Origin: Parastagonospora avenae f. sp. tritici 18332-5
Lineage: Eukaryota; Ascomycota; Dothideomycetes; Pleosporales; Phaeosphaeriaceae
Length of the DNA: 64,000 nt
Assembly: GCA_022559985.1 (NCBI GenBank)
Contig: JAFJTR010000049.1
Coordinates: 175,980-239,979 of the forward strand
Direction of reading: 5' to 3'
Positions 11,343 through 21,609 of this stretch are shown here, piece after piece. Under the pieces are notes generated by a model. The model was not told where the DNA came from. It saw only the letters and a program-made list of their open reading frames with translations, and did not search any database. The stretch's first letter is position 1. The number at the start of each line of letters is the position of its first letter. Both the position numbers and the translations under genes were made by a program.

Positions 11343-12816
11343 CTATGAAGCACTCAGACTTGTGAGGCCTCCTTCTGGTGTCAGGGCCACAATGTTCTGT
11401 GCACTGATTCCCCAGGCAACATCCTTAGCGGGTACGGCCTTGCGCAGAGGCTCTGACCAGCTCTTCGATGCCTTGGTGTATTGGTGCACCGAGACGCTGC
11501 CAGCACCAGCTGCTGCCAGGTACTGGCCAGTGTAGTCCCACTTGGCACTCGAGACCGCGCTGCCGGCGTCGAGCACCTTGACAACGTTTTGCTTGCGAAT
11601 GTCCCACACCGAGACGCTGCTCGAACCCTTGGTCACCACAGCAAACCAGGTGCCATTTTCGTTGAAAGACAGAGCCTGAACAGGGCCGCCGGTTTCGAGC
11701 TCCACCATGAGGTTGCCGTTCTTGATATCGTAGATGCGAATCTTGCCGTCTGAGCTGCCGACGAAGAACAGCAGGCCATCAACGTGGAAAGAGCAGCAAG
11801 AAATGTCGGCTTCAGTGTAGACTTGGGCGACGGTCTTAAAGGTGGCGAGGTCATAGTAGGCGAATCGCTTGTCGGTGCTGCCAGACGCAAGAATGGCTCC
11901 GCTGGGGTGGAGGGAAATGGACGTGACGGGTCCGGCGTGTGAGCCGACTTGCGCAATCTCGTTGCCATTCTCGAAGATTTTAACGTTCCCTGCAACAGTT
12001 CCCACAACAGCGCGCTGTCCCCACCACGCTGTCGCTGTGACCGCGCTTCCTGCCTCCAGACTCTGTACCAGCTTTTGCTGCGACACGGAGTAGACTCCAG
12101 CCACACCGTCCTGTCCGCCAAAGAGTGCCAAATCGCCCGACTCGTCGAGGACAACTTCGCTGCTGCCGGGGTAAGCAGGTTCGCTGGTGGATGCCGTGTC
12201 AAACGTGGAGAGCTCTTCGCCCGTGACCCAGCCAGCAGGCACTGGGCGCTTTCGGCGAGTCGCGAATAGCCTAGGGATGGTCAGTATTGCGAAACAACAT
12301 GGAGTGAAAGAACACATACTGTGCTTGCGTCTCATCGACCTTGGCGATCAACTCCTCTGGCAGAGCCTGGCCGTCGACCTGCATGGCATCGCCATTGCTT
12401 GCGCCGCCTCCGCTAATGGTGACGTTTGAGAGCGCCTCTCTGGCTTCGTCTCGCTCACGCGACACGCGCGCAATCACTCGTGTGGCGGCATCGTTCTGGT
12501 ACAGAGCCGTGCTGAGCTCTTGTCGCGTTTGCGCCAATTGCTGCTTGAGCGTGTGTGTCTCGAGAACAATCGCGTCCCACTCGTTCTGGAAGGCGCTGAG
12601 CAGGGCGGGAATCGACGTAAGGTTTGGCGCGCGTGGGGTGACGACTTGTGGTGACTTGAGCTCAATCAGGTCCTCGATCGCCAAATCTTCGCCTGTAACG
12701 GGATCCGTGTGGTTCTCCGCAATGTGTGCCTCGATTAGGCGCTTCTCAAAGACGTTGCCGCTTTTGCGCGAGGCAACGGGCTCGCGGGGAGCTTCTCCAG
12801 AAATGGCGCAAAGCAT
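11343..12816 (-). CDS. PRP19: Prp19, U-box/WD40 pre-mRNA splicing factor and E3 ubiquitin ligase
   Basis: Core of the Prp19/NineTeen complex that activates the spliceosome, with additional roles in DNA repair. Two exons joined by a GTATGT...CCCTAG intron near 12271-12319. The N-terminus MLCAISGEAPREPV...SGNVFEKRLIEAHI...DPVTGEDL is the U-box. The segment from about residue 60 to 150 (LLSAFQNEWDAIVLETHTLK, then RVSRERDEAREAL) is the Prp19 coiled-coil tetramerisation region. The C-terminal 300 residues form WD40 repeats (GHAGPVTSISLHPSG-like turns at SHAGPVTSISLHPSG, ILASGSTDKRFAYYD, SSDGKIRIYDIKNG, VSVWDIRKQNVVK). Total about 480 residues, the usual size. Start codon fits the U-box exactly. 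Confidence 0.96.
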
Positions 12817-13041
12817 GTCGGTGTGGTGGTAGTATTGGTAGAGGAAGATGCCTATAGCTTGCGCTGCAGTTCCTCACTTTTTTAGAGGAAAGCGCGACCG
12901 ACACTAGCGCCGTTGATGTCTTGGCACACCGACCCTTTTAACACTCTATCTCAAGACTGTCTTTCGACACATGCGACATTTCATATGCTGATTCAATTCT
13001 CACACGCGTGAGGCTAACACTGTCTTACACATATGTCTTGC

Positions 13042-13716
13042 TCACTCCTTTCCACCCTCCAATGGCCCCTTTTGCCAATTCCTCTCGCCAACGTCGAGCG
13101 CAACTAGAAATCTACTCACGCAATTGTACGCAGCGACAGTTGCAGTTATCTCCACGACCTCTTGCTCGGTGTGATGCTTTTTGAGGTTGGCAAATACCTC
13201 GTCCGGAACAGCAACGTTTAGAGTCATGGCATCTGTATATCTCAAGACTGCTGCCAAAGCCTCGGACTGAATTCCATCATTGACCTTGTGAGGCGCAGAC
13301 TCCAGTACTGCAGAGACATGAGCATCCGCGACACCTTTCAAGAGGTTAGTATTGATACGCTAGGTCAAAGGTAGTTTTTCACCTTCTCCGCTTTTCAAAA
13401 TGGGCGAATGGCTCTCCCATTCATACCATGCCTTGTTCAACACGGCAACACGGCAAATGGCTGTTTCACGGACAGAAGTTGACAAGCTCGTCTTGGTGCG
13501 AATAGCCCCGAGAAAGGAGTTCCTGACATTGTAAGACTCGGGCTGTAACTAGCAAGAGTTGAGTTACCATCCATCTGCAACTGTTGGGGCATGTAAGAGT
13601 GTCCGGTCAAGTGCTATGAGTCCTTTCTCCCCTCGTCTTGCCCGTACTCGCTGCTCCACGGCTTGATCTTCGGGGCTGGTGAAGTTGGGCGGGTCTGGAA
13701 CGTATGGGAGACGCAT
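13042..13716 (-). CDS. Carboxymuconolactone decarboxylase/AhpD-like protein
   Basis: Small alpha-helical protein of the CMD superfamily, whose members include decarboxylases and peroxidase-type AhpD proteins. Three exons on the minus strand: MRLPYVPDPPNFTSPEDQAV to VADGW, a middle exon NSFLGAIRTKTSLSTSVRET through AVLNKAWYEWESHSPILKSG, and a last exon VADAHVSAVLES to EGGKE. The pattern of LHAPTVADGWNSFLGAIR, RETAICRVAVLNKAWYEWESH and a C-terminal YNCVSRFLVAL matches fungal CMD-like proteins. The AhpD CxxC pair is absent. I chose the Met before RLPYVPDPP at 13716, since the upstream in-frame Met belongs to non-coding-looking sequence. It faces the Bmt6-like gene across a 227-bp shared promoter. 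Substrate unknown. Confidence 0.82.
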
Positions 13717-13943
13717 GGCGCAATTGGACCTGTGAGGATTGTATGAAGTGCGAACTTGAACGAGAAGGAACTGCAATGGATTGAGCGACTTGATGACTCC
13801 AAAGTCGTTGTACACCATTGCCTCGGAAGGAAGGCCGATGGCATTGCAAGGGTCACTAGCGTCATTCGCTTGGTGCGGTAGACTAGCACATCCTTTCTTT
13901 TCCTGCATCGGCGCGACACCACGTAGTTCAACCACGAATCATA
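13717..13943. promoter_or_regulatory. Bidirectional promoter between CMD-like and Bmt6-like genes
   Basis: 227 bp separate two divergent start codons (13716 minus, 13944 plus). Both genes must be initiated from this short region. No clear TATA box seen. Confidence 0.5.
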
Positions 13944-15002
13944 ATGGCGCCTCCACGACCAAGATGGGAAGCCAACAAGAAGCAGGCTCCGGCAAAAGCT
14001 CAGAAGCAGCAAAAGCAGAAGGTCCAACACGAGGCCCCACCACCAGAACCATCGATCCCGCTTGAGCTGCAGCAACTTTTACTCAACATCTTCAGAGATT
14101 CCTTTGCGGAGCGCTTTGCAGCAGACATCAAGCCGCTCTTGCAAGAAGTCAAAGGCCACTTGTACAATCGCGACTTTGTGACGGCCTTTGGGAAAAATGA
14201 ATATCTTGAGGCGTATGCCGCACGCTGGAGCGCAAGCCGAGCCCTGGGTTACGCAGACTTATTCCTAGATTTGAAATCAAAGCTATGGCCTGAGAGTGCG
14301 GGAGAAGATGTCAAGAGCCGGAAAGTTGTATGCCTGGGTGGGGGTGCAGGTGCAGAGCTCGTAGCTTTGGCTGGTGTACAGAAGATGTTGACTCAGGACG
14401 GACAAGACCAACTTTTACCGACAATGAATGTGGAGGGCATTGATATTGCAGACTGGACGACAGTTATGGACTTACTTGCGAAGAACGTCGTCACTGCACC
14501 TACACTATCAAAATATGCCTCAGCCGCCCTGCAAGCTGCAAATGCTCCCCTCATCAACGCCGAATCATTCAACGTTTCCTTTCGCCAGCTCGATATCCTC
14601 AACGCCAAGGCCGACAAGCTTTCAGATACGGTAAAGGAAGCCACGCTAGTCACACTTCTCTTCACCCTGAACGAGCTCTACTCGACGTCGCTGTCACTGA
14701 CGCAGAAGTTTTTGCTCAATCTGGCATCAGCTCTGCCTTCGGGTGCGCGGCTGCTAGTGGTAGATAGTCCTGGCAGCTACTCAAAAATCACGCTTAACGG
14801 AGCGGAAAAGAAGTACCCGATGCAATGGCTACTAGACCATACGCTGCTCCAAACGGGTGAAAAGGACAAGAATAAAGAGGAGGCAGTGTGGGAAAAGATA
14901 CATGAGGATGAGAGTCGGTGGTTCAGGCTTGCTCCAACTTTACGATATCCGATTGAACTGGAGAACATGCGAATGCAGCTACACTTGTACCGCAAGCTGT
15001 AA
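13944..15002 (+). CDS. BMT6: 25S rRNA uridine-N3 methyltransferase, Bmt6-like
   Basis: Single exon, 352 residues. A basic Gln/Lys-rich N-terminus (residues 1-35, nucleolar-type) is followed by a conserved helical block (LELQQLLLNIFRDSFAER, then YNRDFVTAFG and YLEAYAARWSASRALGYADL). Next comes a SAM-binding Rossmann motif at about residues 127-140 (VVCLGGGAGAELVALAG), then VEGIDIADWT, FRQLDILN and LVTLLFTLNELYSTS. These are features of the fungal family annotated as 25S rRNA (uridine 2843-N3)-methyltransferase. It acts in the nucleolus on ribosomal RNA. Its stop lies only 11 bp from the stop of the convergent MFS gene. Confidence 0.85.
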   Translation: MAPPRPRWEANKKQAPAKAQKQQKQKVQHEAPPPEPSIPLELQQLLLNIFRDSFAERFAADIKPLLQEVKGHLYNRDFVTAFGKNEYLEAYAARWSASRALGYADLFLDLKSKLWPESAGEDVKSRKVVCLGGGAGAELVALAGVQKMLTQDGQDQLLPTMNVEGIDIADWTTVMDLLAKNVVTAPTLSKYASAALQAANAPLINAESFNVSFRQLDILNAKADKLSDTVKEATLVTLLFTLNELYSTSLSLTQKFLLNLASALPSGARLLVVDSPGSYSKITLNGAEKKYPMQWLLDHTLLQTGEKDKNKEEAVWEKIHEDESRWFRLAPTLRYPIELENMRMQLHLYRKL

Positions 15003-15013
15003 GCTCGTTGCTT

Positions 15014-16549
15014 TCACTCTGTCGACTGCGCCTGACGTCTCAAACCTGCTCCGAAATACCAGAGCGATGCAGATAGAGGCAGACACAATGCCAACTCAGC
15101 CAAACCCATTGCGCTATTTCCCCAACCGTAGCCCATTTTCTCGTACATGATTGGAGTGAAGAGCGGGAACAAAAAGGCCGCCAAGCTCCGCAAGACTTGC
15201 TGGGCTGCTAGGGCGCTGCTCGTATGTTCCGGGTATGCGTCCATGATGTACGCTGACGTTGGGATGCCTCTGACTTGGGCCCCAAAGCAAGCAATGACTA
15301 TTCCGATGTCGACCACGATCCAATGCACATGAAATTGAGCCGACCAGCCGTACATCAACAAGCCGATTGGGGCGATGAAGAGACCGGGAATCGTCAGTGG
15401 GATGCGGTGCTCAGGCTCTGGATCAGCTTCGGGATGTCGGGCCTTCATGCGGCGATAGTATCTGTCCAGAATTGGAGCGCCGAGTTGAGAGCCTGCAATC
15501 TCGCCAAAGGCCACGGCCAGGTAGTGCAGGCCACTGAGCTCGACCGACAACTTGTACTGCTTGACCCACAAGTTGGCAAAACTCGCGAGCACGATGTACA
15601 AGATGCCATAATCAAACGCCGACATGAGAGCGTTGATCTGAATGATAGGGTGGAACAACAGTAGTCGTAGAGGACGTGTAAGGGCCTGGGACAGGACCGA
15701 AGCAACCGATCTGCTAGCCATGGCACGCTCGTATTCAGCATAGTATCGAGTATCTCCAGTATCCTTGCGCAACTTTGCAGCGCGATGAGCAAGTATAGTC
15801 GGCGCAAACGTCTCATGAAAGGCGAAAAACGACACGAAAATCATGACGGCTTGAAAGATGGAAGTGGACCAAAACATCCATCTCCACGTCGTCCGGAAAG
15901 CCATAAACCCACCAATAATCGGACCTATACTTTATCAGCGTCAACCTCGAGACCGAGCATCAGAAGACATACCAACAGCAGCCCCCAACAACGGTACCAG
16001 CAAATACATCCCCAAACTCTTTCCCCTCTGCTCCTTTCTCCACACATCCCCCAACACCCCGCCCGCAAGCGCATAAACCCCACCCGCGCCAAAGCCTGCA
16101 AGAAACCTCGCCGCAATCAACACCTCCTTCGTCTTCGCAAAACCGCACACAACGTTGCAGACGAGGAACCATACATTACTCGTATGCAGCACTTTCGAGC
16201 GCCCGTAGACTTCGCTCAGGGGGCCGATGACCAGCGGCCCGAAGACGGTAGCTAAGAGGTAGATTGATAGCGCCATGACGGACTCGACGGGGCTCATAGA
16301 GAGTTCGCGTGCGATTGTGGGTAGCGCGGGCGCCATGATGGTGCTGACCATTATCCGGTTGAAGGACGTGGCGGAGAGGACGTCTGTAACGGACCATTTG
16401 CGGCCGCGGGGCCAGTCGAGAGGATTATCTACATCGAAAGTTGGGTCGAAGGCTACGAGGTAGGGATCATCGGGCTTAGCCTTGACGATTGGGAGGTGGG
16501 CGAGCTCGACGTCCGCAACGGGCGTTATGGCATCTTGTGTGGAAGTCAT
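15014..16549 (-). CDS. MFS multidrug-type transporter (DHA1-like, 12 TM)
   Basis: Proton-coupled exporter of the major facilitator superfamily at the plasma membrane. Two exons joined by a GTATGT...GTATAG intron at about 15925-15972, which restores LVPLLGAAVG to PIIGGFMAFRTTWRWMFW. The N-terminal cytosolic segment ends in NPLDWPRGRKW, a hallmark of the fungal DHA1/Tpo1-Flu1 group. Motif A is seen as GPLSEVYGRSK and the second-half counterpart as SQLGAPILDRYYRRMK. About twelve hydrophobic segments are visible. Total about 495 residues. Drug or metabolite substrate cannot be read from the sequence. Convergent with the Bmt6-like gene with an 11-bp gap. Confidence 0.88.
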
Positions 16550-17388
16550 CTTGAAAGAGTAGCAAGCGTCTTATCAGATCTAAGCGGCCAAGCAGCGAGT
16601 TTTATACCTCCAAGGGAACAAGATTGGGCTTATCAGATTAAGCATCAGGCGTGCATATCTAGCTGCTTTTCGTGCTGTTCTAACTGCTTCGAGTGTTGCA
16701 GCCTAATGGCAGCCGTGAAGGATTGTGCTAAGCCCGAGTATAGGCCTGGTACGTCGGCGTTATCAGATCCGACGCCAGTCCGAATGCCGAGCTGTCCGAG
16801 GGCATGTGGTGCGATGGCTGGTGAGGACAGAGTGTGTAAATGGCACTAGAAATAGACTGACGATGACGTCAAACATGCTGTTATTATCTTGTTGTGTTTA
16901 CAAGCTTTCCTGACATCTGCGACTCTAAGTACATGTACTCTACCAATCATAATTATCAAAAACACATAACTACTACTTTCCCCTTCCTAAGGTTCCACAA
17001 CGTACCTATTTTAAGTGCGCTCTATATGACTGTCTGAATAGATCGGTTTGTTTGTTGGCAGCGCGGTTTGGGAAGGTATAGGTCATGATGGTAGTTAAGG
17101 CTCATTTCTCAGGCAAATATTCTCACACGATACAAAACACAACGGGTCCAACATTTCTGTGCCTACATCTCGATGGTACAGTTGTGATATAACGACAAGG
17201 GGGGAAAGCCGTGGTGAAAGGCCGCAGAGAACAGCCAAGATGAACCCGAATATCGGTGAATGAGAGTCACAAGCGCGGTGCAGACCGTTTGCTCTACACC
17301 TGCAAACTGTGCCTGGTCACTACTCCTCCTCCTGGATCTTTTCTTCAATCTCCCGGCCAATTGCGCAAATCTTTGACTTCGACTCGGC
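16550..17388. other. Intergenic region between divergent MFS and unknown gene
   Basis: About 840 bp. It must hold the MFS promoter and that of the gene at 17389. Several short open frames are not coding-like. A cysteine-rich frame near 16620-16700 is part of no sensible gene. Confidence 0.5.
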
Positions 17389-18141
17389 ATGGGCAACTTT
17401 GGCTTCCAGACGCCGCCTCGCGTGGACTCGCCGCATGAATATCCCAACGCACCCACACACGAGCGCCTCCTCAACTCTGAACAACTCGTCAGCCCATGGA
17501 ACTTCGATTTGTCGCCGGCATTCAGCACGATACCATCTGTCGACCCATTCGAACCCAGCGCCACGTCTACACCCATTCGCCACACTCAAGAGAACTTCCT
17601 CGACATGGCCTCAGAGGAGATGATCATGCAACCCCCCTCGCCAACCATGCCGCCGTCGCGCTCCCCCTCGCGCACCGCCATCACCATCTTCACCAACCCG
17701 CTCTACAACATCTACCACCCCTCGACCTGGCCCGTAGTCTACCTCCCCTACCACACGACCCCCGGCTTCAGCATGCCCACACACATCAGCGAAATGCTAT
17801 GCCACGTGCACTACAAAGGCGCCGGCGCGCTAGCCCTGCACGACCTGCTGGTAGCTGAGATGCAAGCCGTACAAACGGAAGAAGAAAAGGTAATGATTGA
17901 ATTTTCCGCGTATTTGAGCTGGCCGCATAATTGCACGAGCGATGGGTGGAGGGTGTATAGTGGCATGACGGAAGAGGAGGAGCACGTTTGGAGGGAGGAT
18001 GTGGGCAGGTATTATACGAATGTGGAGTTGGGAGTGGATGAGGATGGGTGGAAGAAGATGGAGGTGGTGGGTGAGGATTGGGTAGAGAGGGAGGTGGAGG
18101 GCATGGAGGAGATTTTGGGAAACTTTGGACTGGAGTCATGA
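17389..18141 (+). CDS. Unrecognised acidic-tailed protein, 250 residues
   Basis: Single open frame. The first 100 residues are Pro/Ser/Thr-rich and likely disordered. Residues about 100-150 form a compact-looking block (ITIFTNPLYNIYHPSTWPVV, LPYHTTPGFSMPTHISEML) and the rest is strongly acidic with many Glu and Trp (EEEEHVWREDVGRYYTNVEL). No domain recognised and no signal peptide or membrane segment. Base use is unusual: the coding strand is C-rich in the first two thirds and then switches to G-rich from about 17,930. Probably a lineage-restricted gene. Confidence 0.5.
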   Translation: MGNFGFQTPPRVDSPHEYPNAPTHERLLNSEQLVSPWNFDLSPAFSTIPSVDPFEPSATSTPIRHTQENFLDMASEEMIMQPPSPTMPPSRSPSRTAITIFTNPLYNIYHPSTWPVVYLPYHTTPGFSMPTHISEMLCHVHYKGAGALALHDLLVAEMQAVQTEEEKVMIEFSAYLSWPHNCTSDGWRVYSGMTEEEEHVWREDVGRYYTNVELGVDEDGWKKMEVVGEDWVEREVEGMEEILGNFGLES

Positions 18142-19001
18142 TGGAGGGAATGCGAGATGGAGAACAGTGGAGAGAATGAAGAGTGCTTATAGCACTCGAT
18201 GGCGTTTGGAGATTCCTTGACATCCTATGTTCTGGACATTCAGTGTTAGCGGTGGCGGAATGTCTGGAGTTTGGTCGCATCATCCTCAGACTAGCTCAAT
18301 CAGCTAGTACGGTAACGGCGCGCCCGGTCTTTCAGCTTCATTTCAGAAACATCCACCACATTCGTGACTGCACCTCGGGGCGGAACAGCCGTGTATAGAT
18401 GAACGCTCGAAGAAGCGGTCAGTTACACGACGAATGACAGCTGCACTCAATTGTGGCCCCTACCTCTTGAGACTCTTGGGCCGGGCAAGGCCGATCCAAC
18501 CATACCCCTCACCAACACCATCGCACGCAACAGTTCACACCCGTTCCTGAGCCTCACCAACATGTCTCTCCCATTCGCTGCCCTGAGCATTCTAGAAAGC
18601 ATGGTGGCGGTCGGCTGAGCACGCGAATCTGGACGACATTGGCTCTACGCACTCTGATTGGCCGAACCCACCGCCACGCTAACTTTGGCATGAGCCAATT
18701 CCTGTGCGACATGGCCGTCCGCATAAAAGGGTAGGACGATCGACCACCCACCCTGGCCTAATGAAGGCGAAAAGGTAAAGTAGTGGTGGTTGCTTCATAA
18801 TATTGAATGAACCCCTCATGTTCGCGCTTTTTTGCTAGTATACCAAACTTTCTCATTTGCACTGCCTTGTTATGTGAGGTTCGCTGTCTTTACTGCTTTT
18901 TTTGTACTTCTGTTGCACGTTCGTTTACTCTCCCTTACGTACACGTAAATTATCTCGAGAAAATCTTTTTGTGAGCGACGTACACGGAAACAACATCAGC
19001 A
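18142..19001. other. Intergenic region, no gene seen
   Basis: About 860 bp between two unrecognised genes. Short frames on both strands lack coding character. A T-rich tract at about 18,850-18,910 precedes the next gene. Confidence 0.5.
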
Positions 19002-19439
19002 ATGGCACCAGTCTCTACACCACACTTCAAAAGCATCATGCTCTCCGTCCGAGACTCCGCCACTTCAATCCCTCAAGCCCCTCCCGCCAGCGACCTACAC
19101 ACTTCTGAATCCAGCGACGGCTGGTCGCCCTCCGCCATAATCGGCATCGTAGCCGCCGTCGTCCTGATCCTCATCATGGTCCCACTCATCGCCATAATCC
19201 TACGGCGTTACGAAAGAAAGCGCTGTCTCGAGATGCTTCCCAAAGACAGCATATCGCCTCGCTTGGGATCAAGTCACAGCAGCACCAGGGAGGACTCGAG
19301 CTTGAAGAGCATCATGGTCACAAGGGAGGTGCAACGATCGAGTTTGAGGATGGTGCCGGGCGTGAGGAGGCCCGAGGATGCGCATACGAGTGAGAGGGGC
19401 TGGAGTCATACGGAGGTCAGGGGTGGGGATGGGCGATGA
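19002..19439 (+). CDS. Small single-pass membrane protein, unknown
   Basis: 145 residues. A Ser/Thr/Pro-rich N-terminal segment of about 45 residues is followed by a single strong membrane helix (SAIIGIVAAVVLILIMVPLI at about residues 43-66) and a basic stop-transfer sequence (RRYERKRCLE). The tail is Ser/Arg-rich. There is no cleavable signal peptide, so a type III or I orientation is likely, as in many small fungal surface or stress proteins. No family recognised. The ATG at 19002 gives the only complete protein. Confidence 0.5.
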   Translation: MAPVSTPHFKSIMLSVRDSATSIPQAPPASDLHTSESSDGWSPSAIIGIVAAVVLILIMVPLIAIILRRYERKRCLEMLPKDSISPRLGSSHSSTREDSSLKSIMVTREVQRSSLRMVPGVRRPEDAHTSERGWSHTEVRGGDGR

Positions 19440-20053
19440 GCGAGCATCGAGGGATCGAGGGATCGAGGGTCGACATATAAGCCTCGAAACATCCGGTACA
19501 ATAAAAGCCCTGTCACTCATCTGGGACACACAGTGACGCAGGCGTCACATCACAAACGACACTATCCCATTCGACATACGATTACACTAATGTGGAGGAA
19601 ACACGATACCCAAGCAGATATCAGATGGCTCACGCCGAACGACAGTTGATTGATTTGCAGCGTTAATGAATACATTCTTTCCATTGAAGGGTTGACTGCT
19701 GATGAATGGCAAAGTGAATCGTGATGGTTGAACCCGATGAAGGAAGCAACGCATTCGAATGTTGCTAAAGTAGCGTCGCAGAACGCGCGACAGGTTCGCA
19801 GCCCTTGGTGAATATATTCAATTCACTGTGGGCGAACAGTCCAGGCAGATGCCGATCTTCAAGTGATTCCAAGAGTTTACACCCTCGGTATACAAAACAC
19901 CCTCTACATATTCTCCCACCACATCATCGTCTCGCGCACTTACAAGCATTCCCATACTCCACAACTCACTCGATCAACTAACCAACCAGCTAAAACTTTC
20001 GAACAAGCAGACCTTTACACAACCAATAACCATCACCGTCCTCAATACCTACC
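19440..20053. other. Intergenic region, no gene seen
   Basis: About 610 bp. Starts with a short tandem repeat of GATCGAGG-type units (about 19,445-19,475). CT-rich sequence just before 20,054 resembles a fungal core promoter. Confidence 0.45.
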
Positions 20054-20281
20054 ATGCCACGACCTAACCCCTCGTCCGCCAATGGCATGTCCCAAATCGA
20101 GGACTTTCTCAACTGCGCCAGCGAGGCCAATATCGACACCGGTGAACCTGGCTCCGGCGAGTCATGGGAACTCATGGACGGCGCCAAGGCCAAGCAGATC
20201 GCGCAGGAGGCGGAGGATGAGTATGAGTGGGTTATCGTGGGTATGACGGAGAAGGAGAAGGAGCAGCGTGTGGTGAAGTAG
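20054..20281 (+). CDS. Small acidic protein of 75 residues, unknown
   Basis: MPRPNPSSANGMSQIEDFLN followed by a Glu/Asp-rich helix-prone segment (KAKQIAQEAEDEYEWVIVGM, TEKEKEQRVVK). The upstream region is pyrimidine-rich and the start is preceded by CTACC, a good fungal context. No family recognised. Could be a short regulatory or stress protein. Confidence 0.4.
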   Translation: MPRPNPSSANGMSQIEDFLNCASEANIDTGEPGSGESWELMDGAKAKQIAQEAEDEYEWVIVGMTEKEKEQRVVK

Positions 20282-20614
20282 GCGAGTTGAGAAAGGTGGA
20301 TGAGGAGGGAGGAGGGGACGAGATGCAAGGACCTCCTAGTCTGATTCGGGAAGACATAGCTAGTATGAGATACATGAGCGATGCGAGCTGGAGGAAATTG
20401 GGCTTGGGTATCATTTATTGCTAGCTTTGTTGAATCTAGAGGATTGTCAACGTACTATGCTTAGATATCACAATGTATCACATCTTTGTGAATTTTGACC
20501 TTCCTCGACATCGAGGCCTCGGATCATGGGTTTGTGACTTTCCACCAACTCGATGGGCCGCTTGGCCGGGACAAGTATTCTTTTTCATCGCATCGTTGCT
20601 TCTGGACGGATTGT
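20282..20614. other. Intergenic between convergent small gene and SRP9/21
   Basis: About 330 bp, containing both 3' UTRs. Nothing else seen. Confidence 0.5.
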
Positions 20615-21181
20615 TCATTTCTTCCCCTTCTTCTTCTTTTTGCCTCCGGCGCCCGCACCCGCCTTGGGATCCGCTGGAACTCCGCCCATCTTCGTATCTC
20701 CACCCTCGTCCAGCTTTGGCGTGGACACTCCCTCGCCGCTCCCCGCCTGTGCGTTCAAATCTTCCGGTATTTCTGGTAGAGCCGCCATTTCCCTCCCCAG
20801 CCTCCCAAGGTTCCCTATTAACCTTCCAACTTCCGCAGCCTTATTGGTCTCATATTGCAAACACGTGCCGGACTCCGGATCATACGTCTTGAGCGTAAAC
20901 GTGCTCGTGGGATCTTCCGGCTTCTGCGCCTGCGGCTGTGGTGACGATGCGCGCGCACTCTCTTCCGTTTTCGCCGGTTGTTTCGCCGCGTAACTTCTCC
21001 GCTTTTCAATCTTGGACGCGGACGGCTTGAGGACGGTGTATTTGGAGGTTATGCGTGTCTAGAGAGTAGGTCAGATAGGGTTGCGTGCGCGGGCGTGCTA
21101 GGGACGTACTGTGGAAGGCCGGGCTTTGAGCAGCAACGACGACTGCTCGTACCATTCTGCGCTAGTCTTGAAGTATGGCAT
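20615..21181 (-). CDS. SRP21: Signal recognition particle subunit SRP9/SRP21
   Basis: Binds the Alu domain of SRP RNA with SRP14 and slows translation during ER targeting. Two exons: the first encodes MPYFKTSAEWYEQSSLLLKA up to RPST. An intron (GTACGT...CTCTAG, about 21,061-21,111) follows, then exon 2 gives TRITSKYTVLKPS, TFTLKTYDPESGTCLQYET and KAAEVGRLIGNLGRLGREMA. This is the SRP9-21 domain, with an inserted Ala/Gln/Pro-rich linker between its strands. The C-terminus is a long Gly-rich tail ending in a Lys cluster (GGKKKKKGKK), as in fungal homologues. Faces the DUF1308 gene across a 428-bp promoter region. Confidence 0.85.
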
Positions 21182-21609
21182 CGTGTATCGGGAAGAGTGA
21201 ATTGGCGTTATTGGACTCGTCGCTGGTGAACGTCTGGAATGGGCAACTTTTGGTGGGGTTCATCGGCGGGGAATCGTCGGGCCGACCCTGGGCAACTTTT
21301 TTAGACTACCTCACGCGACGTCACCAAATGTTCGCACGGTAGAGATGGGATGCATCTTTAGTTACATGTTCAGCTTGGGACACGTGCTAGACTGCTCGTG
21401 ATCAAATTGGGACAGGCTGTGTACAACACAAAACCTGCCGCCCTTTTCACTAGCTACTGATCCTGACTCACCCTAAGCATGAAAGTTTCGAGCATTGACG
21501 TTAGTCGCTGCGTGTAAAACAACCCCTTTTTTTCGGAAACAGTAGGCGACTACTGTAGAGAAAAACCTCCGGACTCTTACCAAGGGTTGCTTGCGCCCTG
21601 CCGACCAAG
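21182..21609. promoter_or_regulatory. Divergent promoter region of SRP9/21 and DUF1308 genes
   Basis: 428 bp between the two start codons. No protein-coding frame supported. Contains TTTTTT and CT-rich patches usual for constitutive fungal genes. Confidence 0.45.

Noticed and set aside
20473..20993. Long plus-strand frames opposite SRP9/21
   Set aside because: They are the antisense of the conserved SRP9/21 exon and have Pro/Ser-rich shadow composition.
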